64,000 nucleotides of DNA from Snuella sedimenti (lineage in GTDB: Bacteria > Bacteroidota > Bacteroidia > Flavobacteriales > Flavobacteriaceae): positions 1-64,000 of the forward strand of contig NZ_JAELVQ010000012.1 of assembly GCF_016428595.1 (NCBI RefSeq). Direction: 5' to 3'. The position numbers and the translations under genes were made by a program. This document shows positions 53,560 through 62,716 of the stretch, piece after piece. Numbering within the stretch: position 1 is the stretch's first letter; every line of letters begins with the position of its first letter. The notes beneath the pieces are model-generated. The model searched no databases. It was not told the DNA's origin and was given only the letters and a program-made list of their open reading frames with translations.

Positions 53560-55866
53560 GTGAAGGTATGTATTGCAGAAAAGCCAAGTGTGGCGCGTGA
53601 GATTGCTACGGTGTTGGGGGCCAATACCAAACGTGATGGATATTACGAAGGTAACGGTTATGCGGTCACATATACCTTCGGTCATTTATGTACACTCTAC
53701 GAGCCGAACGATTATAAGCCTTATTGGAAAAGCTGGGATTTAAACAACCTTCCTATGTTGCCAGATAAGTTTCAAACGAAAGTGGTAGCTAATTCAGGAA
53801 TCCAAAAGCAATTTAAAATTGTAAAAGGCCTCTTTGATAAAGCCGAAGAGGTTATAAACTGTGGGGATGCTGGTCAAGAAGGAGAATTGATTCAGCGCTG
53901 GGTGTTAAATCAAGCAGGGTATAAAGGTGTTGTAAAGCGTTTGTGGATATCTTCTTTGACTACAGAGGCTATTAAAGAAGGCTTTGAGAGTTTAAAACCG
54001 TCCGAAGACTATGATAATTTGTATTATGCAGGCTTTTCAAGGGCGATTGGCGACTGGTTATTGGGAATTAATGCAACAAGGCTTTATACTGTTAAACATG
54101 GGGGATACAAACAGGTATTGTCGGTTGGAAGGGTGCAAACGCCTACCTTAGCTATGGTAGTTAATAGGTTTAAAGAGATTGAAAATTTTAAACCCCAGCC
54201 ATATTGGGAGTTGCAAACACTGTATCGAGATACGCTTTTTAGTTATGAAGAAGGGCGCTTTTTTAAAAAGGAAGACGGTGAGGTGCTTGCTGAAAAAGTG
54301 AAAAAGTGCGATTTCGAGATCGTGTCCATTGCAAAAAAGAAAGGGAAGGAATATGCGCCTAAGTTATTCGACTTAACTGGATTGCAAGTATACTGTAACA
54401 CAAAGTTTGGGTTTTCTGCCGACGAAACGCTTAAAATTGTTCAAAAGCTATACGAAATGAAGGTTGTGACCTATCCGAGGGTAGATACAACGTTTTTGCC
54501 TAGTGATATTTATCCTAAAGTACCGGGGATCCTTCAAAAATTAACTAAATATTCGGTTCTAACGACACCTTTGTTATCTTCAGGGAAAAAGATAAAAAAG
54601 TCATCCAAGGTTTTTAACGATAAAAAAGTAACCGATCACCATGCTATTATCCCAACTGGTATCCAGGCCAATCTGCAATACAATCAGCAACAGGTCTATG
54701 ATATTATCGTGAGGCGTTTTATTGCTGTATTCTATGATGATTGCTCGGTAGCTAACACCACAGTTGTTGGGGTTGCAGACGATGTGTCTTTTAAAACCAC
54801 TGGTAAAGAAATATTGGATAAAGGCTGGCGTATTGTTTTTGAAAAACCTAATACGAAAGAAAAGGAATCAGGTATCTTACCTGTTTTTACAAAAGGAGAG
54901 AAAGGGCCACATGAGCCGTCATTTTTAGAAAAGGAAACGAAACCACCAAAGCAATATACAGAAGCATCCTTGTTACGTGCTATGGAGACAGCAGGAAAAC
55001 AGGTAGATGATGAGGATTTAAGAGAACTGATGAAAGAAAATGGCATCGGACGTCCTTCAACCCGCGCAAGCATTATAGAAACCTTATTTAAACGTAAATA
55101 TATTAAGAGGAATAAAAAGCAGGTATTACCAACACAAACCGGTATTCAGCTGATAGATACCATTCAAAATGAATTACTAAAATCAGCCGAATTAACTGGT
55201 TTATGGGAAAAGCAATTGAAAGATATTGAGAAAGGAGCTTTTAAGGCAGGCGCTTTTATAAAGAATATGAAACGTATGGTTGATGCTCTGGTGTATGAGG
55301 TAAGAAGCGAGACCAAACGGGCTAATATTTCGCATAAAGCATTAGTTGAATCAAAAGCTATTAAAAAGCCTGTAAAGAGCAAGGTAGGGATTGAATCTGA
55401 ATCATGTCCTAAATGCAAGAATGGACATCTTATAAAAGGAAAGGCAGCTTACGGTTGTACGGAATATGCACAGGGGTGTGGTTTTGTGTTGCCTTTTAAA
55501 TTTAAAGGAAAAAAGGTTTCGGAAAAGCAGTTTGTGAGATTGCTGCAAAAAGGATCTACCGTTAATTTAAAGGGGTTTAAAACTGATTCTGGCACTGTAG
55601 AAGGTTTATTGCGGTTAAATGATAGTTTTCAACTTGTTTTAGAGCCCAAACAGCAACCCCATAAAAAAACTGAGGCTGTTCCAGATATTTTAGCGTGTCC
55701 AAAATGTAAGAAAGGAACTGTGGTCAAGGGGCGTGCGGCTTATGGGTGTAGTGACCATAAGTTGGGTTGCGACTTTAAGGTGGCTTTCGAAACTTTAAGA
55801 CAAAAAATAGGAGATAGGGTTGCAACAAAAGATCTGGTTTATAATCTATTAAAAGATCTTAAGTAA
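53560..55866 (+). CDS. topB: DNA topoisomerase III
   Basis: This 768-aa type IA topoisomerase relaxes and decatenates DNA by a single-strand passage mechanism. The GTG start is supported by the toprim N-terminus (KVCIAEKPSVAREIATVLG). Other marks are NCGDAGQEGELIQRW (toprim acidic residues), active-site Tyr305 in VVTYPRVDTTFLPSDI, HHAIIPTG and GIGRPSTRASIIETL. The C-terminus has two zinc-ribbon-like units (CPKCKNGHLIKGKAAYGC and CPKCKKGTVVKGRAAYGC) separated by about 85 residues. The next gene begins two bases after the stop. Confidence 0.95.
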   Translation: MKVCIAEKPSVAREIATVLGANTKRDGYYEGNGYAVTYTFGHLCTLYEPNDYKPYWKSWDLNNLPMLPDKFQTKVVANSGIQKQFKIVKGLFDKAEEVINCGDAGQEGELIQRWVLNQAGYKGVVKRLWISSLTTEAIKEGFESLKPSEDYDNLYYAGFSRAIGDWLLGINATRLYTVKHGGYKQVLSVGRVQTPTLAMVVNRFKEIENFKPQPYWELQTLYRDTLFSYEEGRFFKKEDGEVLAEKVKKCDFEIVSIAKKKGKEYAPKLFDLTGLQVYCNTKFGFSADETLKIVQKLYEMKVVTYPRVDTTFLPSDIYPKVPGILQKLTKYSVLTTPLLSSGKKIKKSSKVFNDKKVTDHHAIIPTGIQANLQYNQQQVYDIIVRRFIAVFYDDCSVANTTVVGVADDVSFKTTGKEILDKGWRIVFEKPNTKEKESGILPVFTKGEKGPHEPSFLEKETKPPKQYTEASLLRAMETAGKQVDDEDLRELMKENGIGRPSTRASIIETLFKRKYIKRNKKQVLPTQTGIQLIDTIQNELLKSAELTGLWEKQLKDIEKGAFKAGAFIKNMKRMVDALVYEVRSETKRANISHKALVESKAIKKPVKSKVGIESESCPKCKNGHLIKGKAAYGCTEYAQGCGFVLPFKFKGKKVSEKQFVRLLQKGSTVNLKGFKTDSGTVEGLLRLNDSFQLVLEPKQQPHKKTEAVPDILACPKCKKGTVVKGRAAYGCSDHKLGCDFKVAFETLRQKIGDRVATKDLVYNLLKDLK

Positions 55867-55867
55867 A

Positions 55868-56449
55868 GTGGTACATAAGCACTATATTGTTTTTAAACCT
55901 TATGGCTTTTTGAGCCAGTTTCAAACAAATTCAAGACAGCAGCGGTCAAAAAAGTTGTTAGGGAGTCTGGCGAATTTTCCTGAAGGAGCTATGGCAATTG
56001 GCCGCTTGGACGAGAAGTCGGAAGGACTGTTGCTAGTGACAACAGATGGGAAGGTAAGTGATTTTGTAAACAGTCAAAAAGTGGACAAGGAGTATTTTGC
56101 ACAGGTGGACGGTAGAATTTCGGACGAAGCCGTAAAGCAGCTGGAAAGCGGGGTTGAAATCGGTGTTAATAGCAAGAAATATTTAACCAAGCCTTGTACG
56201 GTGGTTAAGCTGAATGGCGTGCCAGATTTGCCTGGGCGACCGCAAAAGATCAGGGATGATAGGCATGGTCCTACTTCTTGGGTGTCCATAACGCTCAACG
56301 AAGGTAAATTTCGTCAGGTGAGAAAAATGACTTCGGCAGTTGGATGTCCAACCTTACGCTTAGTGCGGGTACGGGTTGGAAATATAAAGATAGGCGAAAT
56401 GCAACCGGGCGATGTGGTTGAGGTTGCTGGTTTTGCTAATCTTGGTTAG
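55868..56449 (+). CDS. Pseudouridine synthase, RluE/RsuA-type
   Basis: This 193-aa rRNA pseudouridine synthase of the RsuA/RluB/E/F family lacks an S4 domain, like RluE. The catalytic Asp is in AIGRLDEKSEGLLLVT; further motifs are KEYFAQVDG and EGKFRQVRKMTSAVGCPTLRLVRVRVG. It probably modifies 23S rRNA. A GTG start at 55868, two bases after topB, gives VHKHYIVFKPYGFLSQF, the usual N-terminus. The end overlaps the convergent membrane-protein gene by 4 bp. Confidence 0.92.
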   Translation: MVHKHYIVFKPYGFLSQFQTNSRQQRSKKLLGSLANFPEGAMAIGRLDEKSEGLLLVTTDGKVSDFVNSQKVDKEYFAQVDGRISDEAVKQLESGVEIGVNSKKYLTKPCTVVKLNGVPDLPGRPQKIRDDRHGPTSWVSITLNEGKFRQVRKMTSAVGCPTLRLVRVRVGNIKIGEMQPGDVVEVAGFANLG

Positions 56450-57081
56450 AATTCTAGTTTTTTTAGTTCGTTGTAATTTCGGTTGAGGCGTTTTAGTAGT
56501 AGGCCGTAGATGATCCTGTAAAAAAACCAGATAACAAGGATGAAAACCGTGATAAATACAATGATAACTATTGTTGTGACAATAAGTTCCATGTTACCAA
56601 GATGACTGAATTTTCCGGATACGGCAGGGTTGTGTTTAAAGGCAAAATAAAAACCTATAATTAACGAAAAACCAGCCATAATAAGATTGTATAACACATA
56701 GTATTTTATGATCTTACGTGTTTTTAAAATGCTTTCCATTAGTTTTTTTGCACTATCTGTCACAGAAATAGATCTATAAGATGTAAAGAGCAGGTATATA
56801 AAAAGAAGGATGATGCCGTAACTTAATACGGTTAGGCCGGTAAACAAGAATTCGTTATCGTAAATGGTGTTGAGTTTTTTCTGGTATTCCTCAGATGTCA
56901 TGTAGGGTATAGAATTGATAACGATCCAAAATAATAATTCCGCTACACTTATGTAAAATAGTGTTTTAACAATGGAGGACGATTTTTTGTGCAACATTGC
57001 GTATAGTTCGGCTGTTGTCTTTTTTGTAAAGCCACCATTTTCTTTGTTCCAGTCTTTTTTCAATAACTCTAATTCATCCAT
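56446..57081 (-). CDS. Membrane protein encoded with an ECF sigma factor (possible anti-sigma)
   Basis: This 211-aa protein has a soluble N-terminus of about 35 residues (MDELELLKKDWNKENGGFTK) and four hydrophobic segments. I do not recognise a named family. The LELLKKDWNK start is frequent in Bacteroidota membrane proteins encoded immediately after an ECF sigma gene, so a regulatory (anti-sigma-like) role is a reasonable inference. The gap to the sigma gene is 4 bp. There is no zinc-binding HxxxCxxC anti-sigma motif. Confidence 0.7.
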   Translation of the reverse strand: MDELELLKKDWNKENGGFTKKTTAELYAMLHKKSSSIVKTLFYISVAELLFWIVINSIPYMTSEEYQKKLNTIYDNEFLFTGLTVLSYGIILLFIYLLFTSYRSISVTDSAKKLMESILKTRKIIKYYVLYNLIMAGFSLIIGFYFAFKHNPAVSGKFSHLGNMELIVTTIVIIVFITVFILVIWFFYRIIYGLLLKRLNRNYNELKKLEF

Positions 57082-57085
57082 GTTA

Positions 57086-57580
57086 TTAAGGGTTTAGTAT
57101 GGTTTTTAGCTTGGTTTTAATTCTGTTCATTTTTACACGTGCATTGACTTCGCTAATTCCCAGAGTTTCACTAATCTCTCTGTAGTCTTTGTCTTCTAGA
57201 TACAAGAAAACAAGGGCTTTTTCAATATCATTCAGTTGATGGATTGCCTTGTAAAGCGTTTTAAGTTGTTGTTCTTCTGTGTCGTCATATTGTTCAGTTT
57301 TGATTTTAAATGCCACACCGTTAAAATCTTGCGTACTTATTGTACGTTTCGATTTTCTGTACAGTGTTATTGCTGTATTTAAGCTAACTCGGTACATCCA
57401 GGTGCTAAATTTAGCGTCTCCTCGAAACTTAGGAAAAGCCTTCCAGAGTTGGATGGTTATTTCTTGAAATAAGTCGTTATGAGCGTCTTGGTTGTTGGTG
57501 TATAAGCGACATACTTTATGTACAATATTCTGGTGCTTTTCTAGTAGAGCGATAAAATTATGTTCCTGTTCTTTGTTCAA
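57086..57580 (-). CDS. ECF-type RNA polymerase sigma factor
   Basis: This 164-aa sigma-70 family member of the extracytoplasmic function class has region 2 (VHKVCRLYTNNQDAHNDLFQ, then EITIQLWKAFPKFRGDAKFS) and region 4 (ALVFLYLEDKDYREISETLG, then ISEVNARVKMNRIKTKLK) with a short linker. It would direct RNA polymerase to a small regulon, and is encoded with the membrane protein 4 bp downstream. The signal and target promoters are unknown. The upstream region to Hsp20 is over 700 bp and contains the second family B palindromic element. Confidence 0.93.
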   Translation of the reverse strand: MNKEQEHNFIALLEKHQNIVHKVCRLYTNNQDAHNDLFQEITIQLWKAFPKFRGDAKFSTWMYRVSLNTAITLYRKSKRTISTQDFNGVAFKIKTEQYDDTEEQQLKTLYKAIHQLNDIEKALVFLYLEDKDYREISETLGISEVNARVKMNRIKTKLKTILNP

Positions 57581-58343
57581 TGTAATTGGGTTAGCTATAA
57601 TGTTAGTATGTTGGTGGTTTAAAATGTTACAAACAATTGTAAATATAAAATTTTAAGCTAAATAAAGCTTGGTGTATTGAGGTTGTTTTTCTGCGCCTAT
57701 TCATTTGCGATTAATTAAACTTATTGTTCGTGTTTACTGTTGTAAATTGCTGATTTTAAATTAATTATATTTCAACCATAGATAAAATCTATGCAGGTTT
57801 TTTTGTGAGTTTTGTATTTCTTCCAATGAATCTTGAAGCTTTCAAATAATGAACTCATCTTGACTTTTTTGATTGAAGTGAAAATTAGCTATTTTGAGCT
57901 TGATGGAAGGCATTTTTAAGTTGCATAGCAGGGCTACGGAATGAGAAAATGACGAAAAGCAGGCTCAAAAGGGCAATTTTTTAACCAATTGGAGAAAGTC
58001 AAGATGAGTTCAATTATAAAGTTATGTGTTAATTTGATTAGCTAGTTGGTTTGTATGAATATTTTATCAAAAGCTAATAATTGGTTAATGACCATAATCT
58101 TAGTACTGTCGCAATTAATGAGCATAAAATATTGTTGTCTTGATTTTTGTGAAAAACTACAAAAACAAAGCAAAATACTGAAATTTTGACATATTTTTAT
58201 GTTGTTTTAGTGAAAAATTGTCTGTTTTTAATTCATAGATAACGGATTTATAGCTTAAAAATAGTTTGTTTTGATATTGGTATTCTTTTTGTTTTTTGTT
58301 AAACGAAACTTAGAAGATTGTTTAACTTAAAAATTTTTCAATT
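57581..58343. other. 763-bp intergenic region between the sigma factor and hsp20
   Basis: A/T-rich spacer between divergent genes. It contains the 161-bp palindromic element at 57851-58011 and no supported open reading frame. The roughly 330 bp between the element and hsp20 probably carry the hsp20 promoter, but I found no exact TAnnTTTG or known heat-shock operator. Confidence 0.6.
57851..58011. mobile_element. 161-bp full-length palindromic element, family B, copy 2
   Basis: This is the reverse complement of the element at 5514-5674, identical at 159 of 161 positions by eye. It is flanked by AAT on both sides (57848-57850 and 58012-58014), a 3-bp duplication different from that of copy 1 (TGT), which shows independent insertion. 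Its ends, midpoint loop and length are unchanged. It contains no open reading frame of note. Confidence 0.85.
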
Positions 58344-58823
58344 ATGAGCACTTTAGTAACATTGCCAAAAAATGGAGGTCTATCAAAAAGAACAAGACCG
58401 TTTTCAGGTTTTCCGTTATTATCAGATTGGTTTGATGATTTTTCACTAAGCGAGTTTCCGTCTATGTTTAATTCTAGCTTTAATACAGGTATGTCATTGC
58501 CTAAAGTAAACATAAAAGAAGAAACAGACGCTTATATTGTAGAAATGGCTGTTCCGGGATTGAAAAAAACAGATTTTCATATAAACTTAGAGAACAATAC
58601 TTTATCCATTTCTGCAGAAATTAACGAATCCAATGAAAATAAAAATGAAGGCTATACTCGTAGAGAGTTTGGGTATTCTTCATTTAAAAGAGCGTTTACA
58701 TTGCCAGAGACGGTAGAAGAAGGCAAGATACGAGCTAATTATAGCGAGGGGATTTTGCATGTGCACCTTCCTAAAAAAGAAGAGGCTAAACAAAAACCGC
58801 CCCGTGAAATAAAGATTTCTTAA
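58344..58823 (+). CDS. Small heat shock protein, Hsp20/alpha-crystallin
   Basis: This 159-aa holdase chaperone has a variable N-terminus with LSDWFDDFSL, an alpha-crystallin domain from about residue 52 (PKVNIKEETDAYIVEMAVPG, DFHINLENNTLSISAE, REFGYSSFKRAFTLPETVE, NYSEGILHVHLPK) and a short C-terminal tail with a KIS end near the I-x-I position. It binds unfolding proteins under heat or other stress. A strong terminator follows at once (58827-58854). Confidence 0.95.
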   Translation: MSTLVTLPKNGGLSKRTRPFSGFPLLSDWFDDFSLSEFPSMFNSSFNTGMSLPKVNIKEETDAYIVEMAVPGLKKTDFHINLENNTLSISAEINESNENKNEGYTRREFGYSSFKRAFTLPETVEEGKIRANYSEGILHVHLPKKEEAKQKPPREIKIS

Positions 58824-58826
58824 AGT

Positions 58827-58854
58827 AAGCAGCTCAATGGAGCTGCTTTTTTTT
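58827..58854 (+). terminator. Rho-independent terminator of hsp20
   Basis: AAGCAGCTC (58827-58835), AATG loop, GAGCTGCTT (58840-58848), then T residues to 58854. A perfect 9-bp stem with a T tract, 3 bp after the stop codon. Confidence 0.9.
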
Positions 58855-59081
58855 GTTCAAAGTTAAAATAACAGTTTTCCAAATAAGGCAAAGGTTAGAT
58901 GAGAGTAGTCAATGCCGCAAAGGTCAAAACATTTTATTCATAAAATGGCATGAGGTAAAGCTTAGGGGTTTTAGCATGGGTATTCGAATTGTTGCTGTGG
59001 TTGTTAGGTAAATGAGCTTTTTCGAATGCAATTAATTGTTTTTAAGTATTTTAAGTGATAAATATCATTGTTTTTGAGCGG

Positions 59082-59089
59082 TAGTTTTG
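59082..59089 (+). promoter_or_regulatory. Putative tonB -7 promoter box
   Basis: TAGTTTTG matches TAnnTTTG about 120 bp upstream of the preferred TonB start. A TTG lies only 11 bp upstream, closer than the consensus spacing. The rest of the roughly 380-bp gap from hsp20 shows only the hsp20 terminator. Confidence 0.35.
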
Positions 59090-59211
59090 CTAAATTTATA
59101 GTAATGAACAACTTCTGGCAAGACCATGAGGCATTTATAGGTTGAACATTTTGATTCCTTGACATGTCTCGGAGTAATTTGTATATGGATTGTCGAGTAA
59201 ATTCAACTATC

Positions 59212-59940
59212 ATGATCTCGAAAAAAAATCCAAAAGTAGATGTAGGGCGAAATAGTGGCCTCTATTTTGCCATAGGTCTTAATTTGATGTTGTTGTTGTC
59301 ATGGCAAGCTTTGGAATTTAAGACCTATGAAAAAAAAGTTGCATCAATTGATGTTATAGAAATGGTAGCGCAAATTGAAGAGGACATCCCAGTTGTACCA
59401 GTAAATACAGAGCTGCCACCACCGCCACCTGTAGCTGTTGTAGAGTCTATTGAAATTGTTGAAGATGTTGTCGAAATTGAAGAAACGGTTATTGAAAGTT
59501 CCGAAACGACTCAGGAAGAAGCAATTGAAGAGCGTGTTGTGAATGTTGAAGACATTGAGATTGAGGAAGTGACTGAAGATGTAGAGGTGCCCTTTGCCGT
59601 ATTGGAAAACGTACCTGTGTTTCCTGGTTGCGAAGGAAAGACTAAAAGTGAAATTAAGGCGTGCTTTCAAACCAAAATCCAAGAACATGTACGAAAACAT
59701 TTTAAGTATCCCGATTCGGCTGTGGATTTAGGTATTCAGGGACGTGTATTTGTATTATTTGTAATTGACTCAAAAGGGCATACCATAAATGTAAAATCTA
59801 GGGGACCAGATAAAATTTTGGAAAAAGAGGCAGAACGCATTATAAAGTTGTTGCCGCAAATGGAACCTGGCACGCAACGCGGTAAACCTGTAAAAGTATC
59901 TTATGCAATTCCCATATACTTTAAAATGGAGTCGATATGA
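59212..59940 (+). CDS. Energy transducer TonB
   Basis: This TonB-type protein of about 242 aa couples the proton-motive force to outer-membrane transporters such as SusC. Start 59212 (MISKKNPKVDVGRNSG) matches the Flavobacteriia TonB N-terminus; the frame is open to ATG 59164 but the extra 16 residues look non-native. One membrane helix (SGLYFAIGLNLMLLLSW), a Pro-rich start of the periplasmic spacer (PPPPPVAVVE), a long Glu/Val-rich stretch, and a C-terminal TonB domain (GIQGRVFVLFVIDSKGHTIN) are seen. No exbB/exbD genes are adjacent. Confidence 0.93.
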   Translation: MISKKNPKVDVGRNSGLYFAIGLNLMLLLSWQALEFKTYEKKVASIDVIEMVAQIEEDIPVVPVNTELPPPPPVAVVESIEIVEDVVEIEETVIESSETTQEEAIEERVVNVEDIEIEEVTEDVEVPFAVLENVPVFPGCEGKTKSEIKACFQTKIQEHVRKHFKYPDSAVDLGIQGRVFVLFVIDSKGHTINVKSRGPDKILEKEAERIIKLLPQMEPGTQRGKPVKVSYAIPIYFKMESI

Positions 59941-59982
59941 TACTGTATTACATGTATATGAAAGCGTTTGAAATAAATTTTT

Positions 59983-60981
59983 CTATTTGGTGTTTTTGGC
60001 CAATCGTCGTATGGTAACCCATTGCTTTAACATATCTCTTGCATCTTGCGCAGGATATCCTAAAACGGTTTGACCAGCAGAAACGTTGTTCATTACACCT
60101 GATCCAGCCCCTACAGTGGCACCCGAATGAATGGTTGTGTGGTCTTTTATGGAGGCACTGCCACCAATTACAACGCCATCTCCCAAAGTTACAGAGCCAG
60201 CTAGTCCACTATGACCGGCCATAATACAAGAGCGTCCCATAGTGCTGTTATGTGCTATTTGAACGAGGTTATCTATTTTACAGCCATCTCCAATAATGGT
60301 TGCACTAAATTTTGCACGATCGACACAAGAATTAGCGCCAATTTCTACTTGATGCCCAATAATAACCTTCCCTATCTGTGGGATTTTGGTCAATCCCTGA
60401 CCGTTATCACTTGGCCGGTACCCAAAGCCATCCGCACCTATGCTAACATTGGTGTGAAAAATGCAATGACTTCCAATCTCGGTACGCTCACGTATAACCG
60501 TACCCGACCATATAACCGTATGGTCGCCAATAGTGGTTTCATCAAAAACACATACATTGGGATAGAGTATGACGCCTGTTCCCAGTTCAACGTCTTTCCC
60601 AACATAGCAGTTTGCACCAATTTTACAATTATTGCCAATTATAGCTGTATTGTGAATAACGGCAGTGGGGTGAATATCTATATTGAATTCGGGTGTTGGC
60701 GGAGTAAATAGTTCTAATATTTTGGCCATTGCCAAATCGGCATTTTTTACTTTTATCAAAGCACGATTAGGATCAGGTTCTAGTTTTATGTTGGCGCTAA
60801 TGACAGCCGAACATGCTTTTGAACTATGCCAAAGGGGGATGTATTTGCTACTTCCTATAAAGGAAATGTGAGCACTTTGGGCATTTTGTAATTGTTCGGG
60901 ACCAGTAATTTTTCGGGAAGTATTTCCAATTAATTCACCTTTTAAAATGTCATTAATCTCCTCTATGTTATATGTTTTCAT
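59983..60981 (-). CDS. lpxD: UDP-3-O-acylglucosamine N-acyltransferase LpxD
   Basis: This 332-aa lipid A biosynthesis acyltransferase adds a 3-hydroxyacyl chain to UDP-3-O-acyl-glucosamine. An N-terminal uridine-binding domain (ISFIGSSKYIPLW) precedes a left-handed beta-helix of hexapeptide repeats from about residue 105. The catalytic His lies in NLVQIAHNSTMGR, and the FGYRPSDNG segment is characteristic. It is convergent with tonB. Flavobacteriia often carry a second lpxD-like gene, so this could be a paralogue rather than the main copy with other lpx genes. Confidence 0.9.
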   Translation of the reverse strand: MKTYNIEEINDILKGELIGNTSRKITGPEQLQNAQSAHISFIGSSKYIPLWHSSKACSAVISANIKLEPDPNRALIKVKNADLAMAKILELFTPPTPEFNIDIHPTAVIHNTAIIGNNCKIGANCYVGKDVELGTGVILYPNVCVFDETTIGDHTVIWSGTVIRERTEIGSHCIFHTNVSIGADGFGYRPSDNGQGLTKIPQIGKVIIGHQVEIGANSCVDRAKFSATIIGDGCKIDNLVQIAHNSTMGRSCIMAGHSGLAGSVTLGDGVVIGGSASIKDHTTIHSGATVGAGSGVMNNVSAGQTVLGYPAQDARDMLKQWVTIRRLAKNTK

Positions 60982-61070
60982 TAAAGTGACGGTATGTTTG
61001 CGTTAAGGTAATAGTTGTAAAGCTAACCGAAAAACAATAAAAACAGCTTTTTTTATGGTTTATATAACGT

Positions 61071-62540
61071 TTAATCACTGTTTTGTAAAACTTCATTTCC
61101 AATATCTAAAACATTACTTACAAAATCGTCAAAATCGTTGGTGTTTACCCTATGACTGGAAATGGCACAGCGTATACAGTAGTTGCCGTTAAGAGTGGTA
61201 TATCCTGGCAGCGCAATAGCTCGTTCTTCAATTTGTAATTTAATTTCCTTATTGAGTGTGTTTAATTGTTCTTGGGTTAATCCGCCCGGATTATAGCGAA
61301 AACAAACAATATCCATACCTATGGGAGCCAGAAGCTCCAAATCGTTGTTATTTGCAATGCAATTGCCTAAATAATGTGCTTGTTCGATGTTTCTGGTAAT
61401 CATACGGCCAAAGCGTTCACTGCCGTGTTCTTTTAAGGACATCCAAACTTTTAAGGCTCTAAAGCGTCTGGATAATTGTAAACCGTACTCGCTAAACCAA
61501 TCGGTTCCCGAGGCAATACCTCTGGTATTTTTTTCTAAATACTCGGGTATTAACGAAAAGGTGCTCTTGTGTTGAACACTGTCTTTAATAAGCACACAAC
61601 CAGCCTCAAAAGGCATGTGTAGCCATTTATGCAGGTCTAGGGCAACAGAATCTGCGCGTTCAATACCTTTTAGTAGTGGTTTTATTTTGGGTGACAGCAT
61701 GGCGATAGCGCCAATAGCGCCGTCAACATGAAACCACAGATTTTCTTGTTCGCAAATATTGGCAACGGTAGTTAAATCGTCTATGGCACCAGTATTTACC
61801 GTTCCTGAAGAGCCAATGATACAAATGGGCCGCAAGCCGTTATTTTTATCGTCTTGGATTTGTTGCTTTAAAGCTTCCACATTAATCGTATAATCGTGGT
61901 TAACCTTGATTTTCTTAAGACCTTTGGTGCCGAGCCCCAAGAGTTCAATTGCTTTGGTATTGCAGCTATGGATTTCGGTAGAGGCATAGAATACCAAATT
62001 ATTTTCCTTTAATCCTTCTTTGCGTACGTCGTAACCAGCTTTGGCATTTCTTGCAACCGCTAGGGCTGTGTAGTTGGCCATTGATCCGCCACTCACCATA
62101 AGGCCTCCAGCCGATTGTGGGAATTTCACAATGTCTTTAATCCAACTTATGACTTGTTCTTCTACTTTATGGGCGGCATGATTACCGCCTCCTAAATTGG
62201 GATTAAGTATCGAAGCCCAAAAATCGCCCATAACGCCAGAAATGGTTCCGTTGCCCATATACCATGCCCAAAAACGCGGATGGATATTGCCCATAGGATA
62301 GGGCAGTACTGTTTCTTGCAATGCCTTGTAAACTGTTTTGGCGTCACTGGGATGTTCAGGTAATGGTGTGCTAAAACTGCTTAAAACAGCCTCTGGCATC
62401 TCTTGCCAAATCTTACGTTCCCTAACGTTCTCAATGTAATTGAAAGCATCCTCTACCATTTGGTGCATTAAGGCTTTCGATTCTTTCCAGTCTTTAGGAT
62501 CGAGTGTTTCAAAATCTTTGTAATTGTTGTTGGTAGCCAT
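61071..62540 (-). CDS. Pyridoxal-phosphate-dependent decarboxylase (group II amino acid decarboxylase family)
   Basis: This 489-aa fold-type I PLP enzyme of the aromatic-L-amino-acid/glutamate decarboxylase family has HPRFWAWYMGNGT, NYTALAVARNAK, WFHVDGAIGAIA (Asp binding the PLP nitrogen) and Lys305 in ALDLHKWLHMPFEAG, which forms the Schiff base. The product would be an amine from a tryptophan-, tyrosine-, glutamate- or aspartate-like substrate; the exact one is not evident. It stands alone with about 175 bp to the carboxylase gene. Confidence 0.92.
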   Translation of the reverse strand: MATNNNYKDFETLDPKDWKESKALMHQMVEDAFNYIENVRERKIWQEMPEAVLSSFSTPLPEHPSDAKTVYKALQETVLPYPMGNIHPRFWAWYMGNGTISGVMGDFWASILNPNLGGGNHAAHKVEEQVISWIKDIVKFPQSAGGLMVSGGSMANYTALAVARNAKAGYDVRKEGLKENNLVFYASTEIHSCNTKAIELLGLGTKGLKKIKVNHDYTINVEALKQQIQDDKNNGLRPICIIGSSGTVNTGAIDDLTTVANICEQENLWFHVDGAIGAIAMLSPKIKPLLKGIERADSVALDLHKWLHMPFEAGCVLIKDSVQHKSTFSLIPEYLEKNTRGIASGTDWFSEYGLQLSRRFRALKVWMSLKEHGSERFGRMITRNIEQAHYLGNCIANNNDLELLAPIGMDIVCFRYNPGGLTQEQLNTLNKEIKLQIEERAIALPGYTTLNGNYCIRCAISSHRVNTNDFDDFVSNVLDIGNEVLQNSD

Positions 62541-62716
62541 ATACTAAGGATTATACTACCAAGATAGTAAATATGGAAGGATTTATAATAGATTTATTTG
62601 GTTACATCGGACTATATTTAGTTTTCCAATTTCTTTTTCATCTATTGTTTTCTCCATACAATTACAATCGGAACGATTTAGACTTGTAACAGATTTTTAA
62701 CTATTATGTATCCCAT

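Noticed and set aside
57581-58343. Search for a tRNA, small RNA or CRISPR array in the largest gap
   Set aside because: No cloverleaf with T-loop consensus and no regular repeat-spacer pattern; only the palindromic element stands out.
60211-60711. 166-codon open frame antisense to lpxD
   Set aside because: Shadow of the hexapeptide-repeat coding frame; no independent support.
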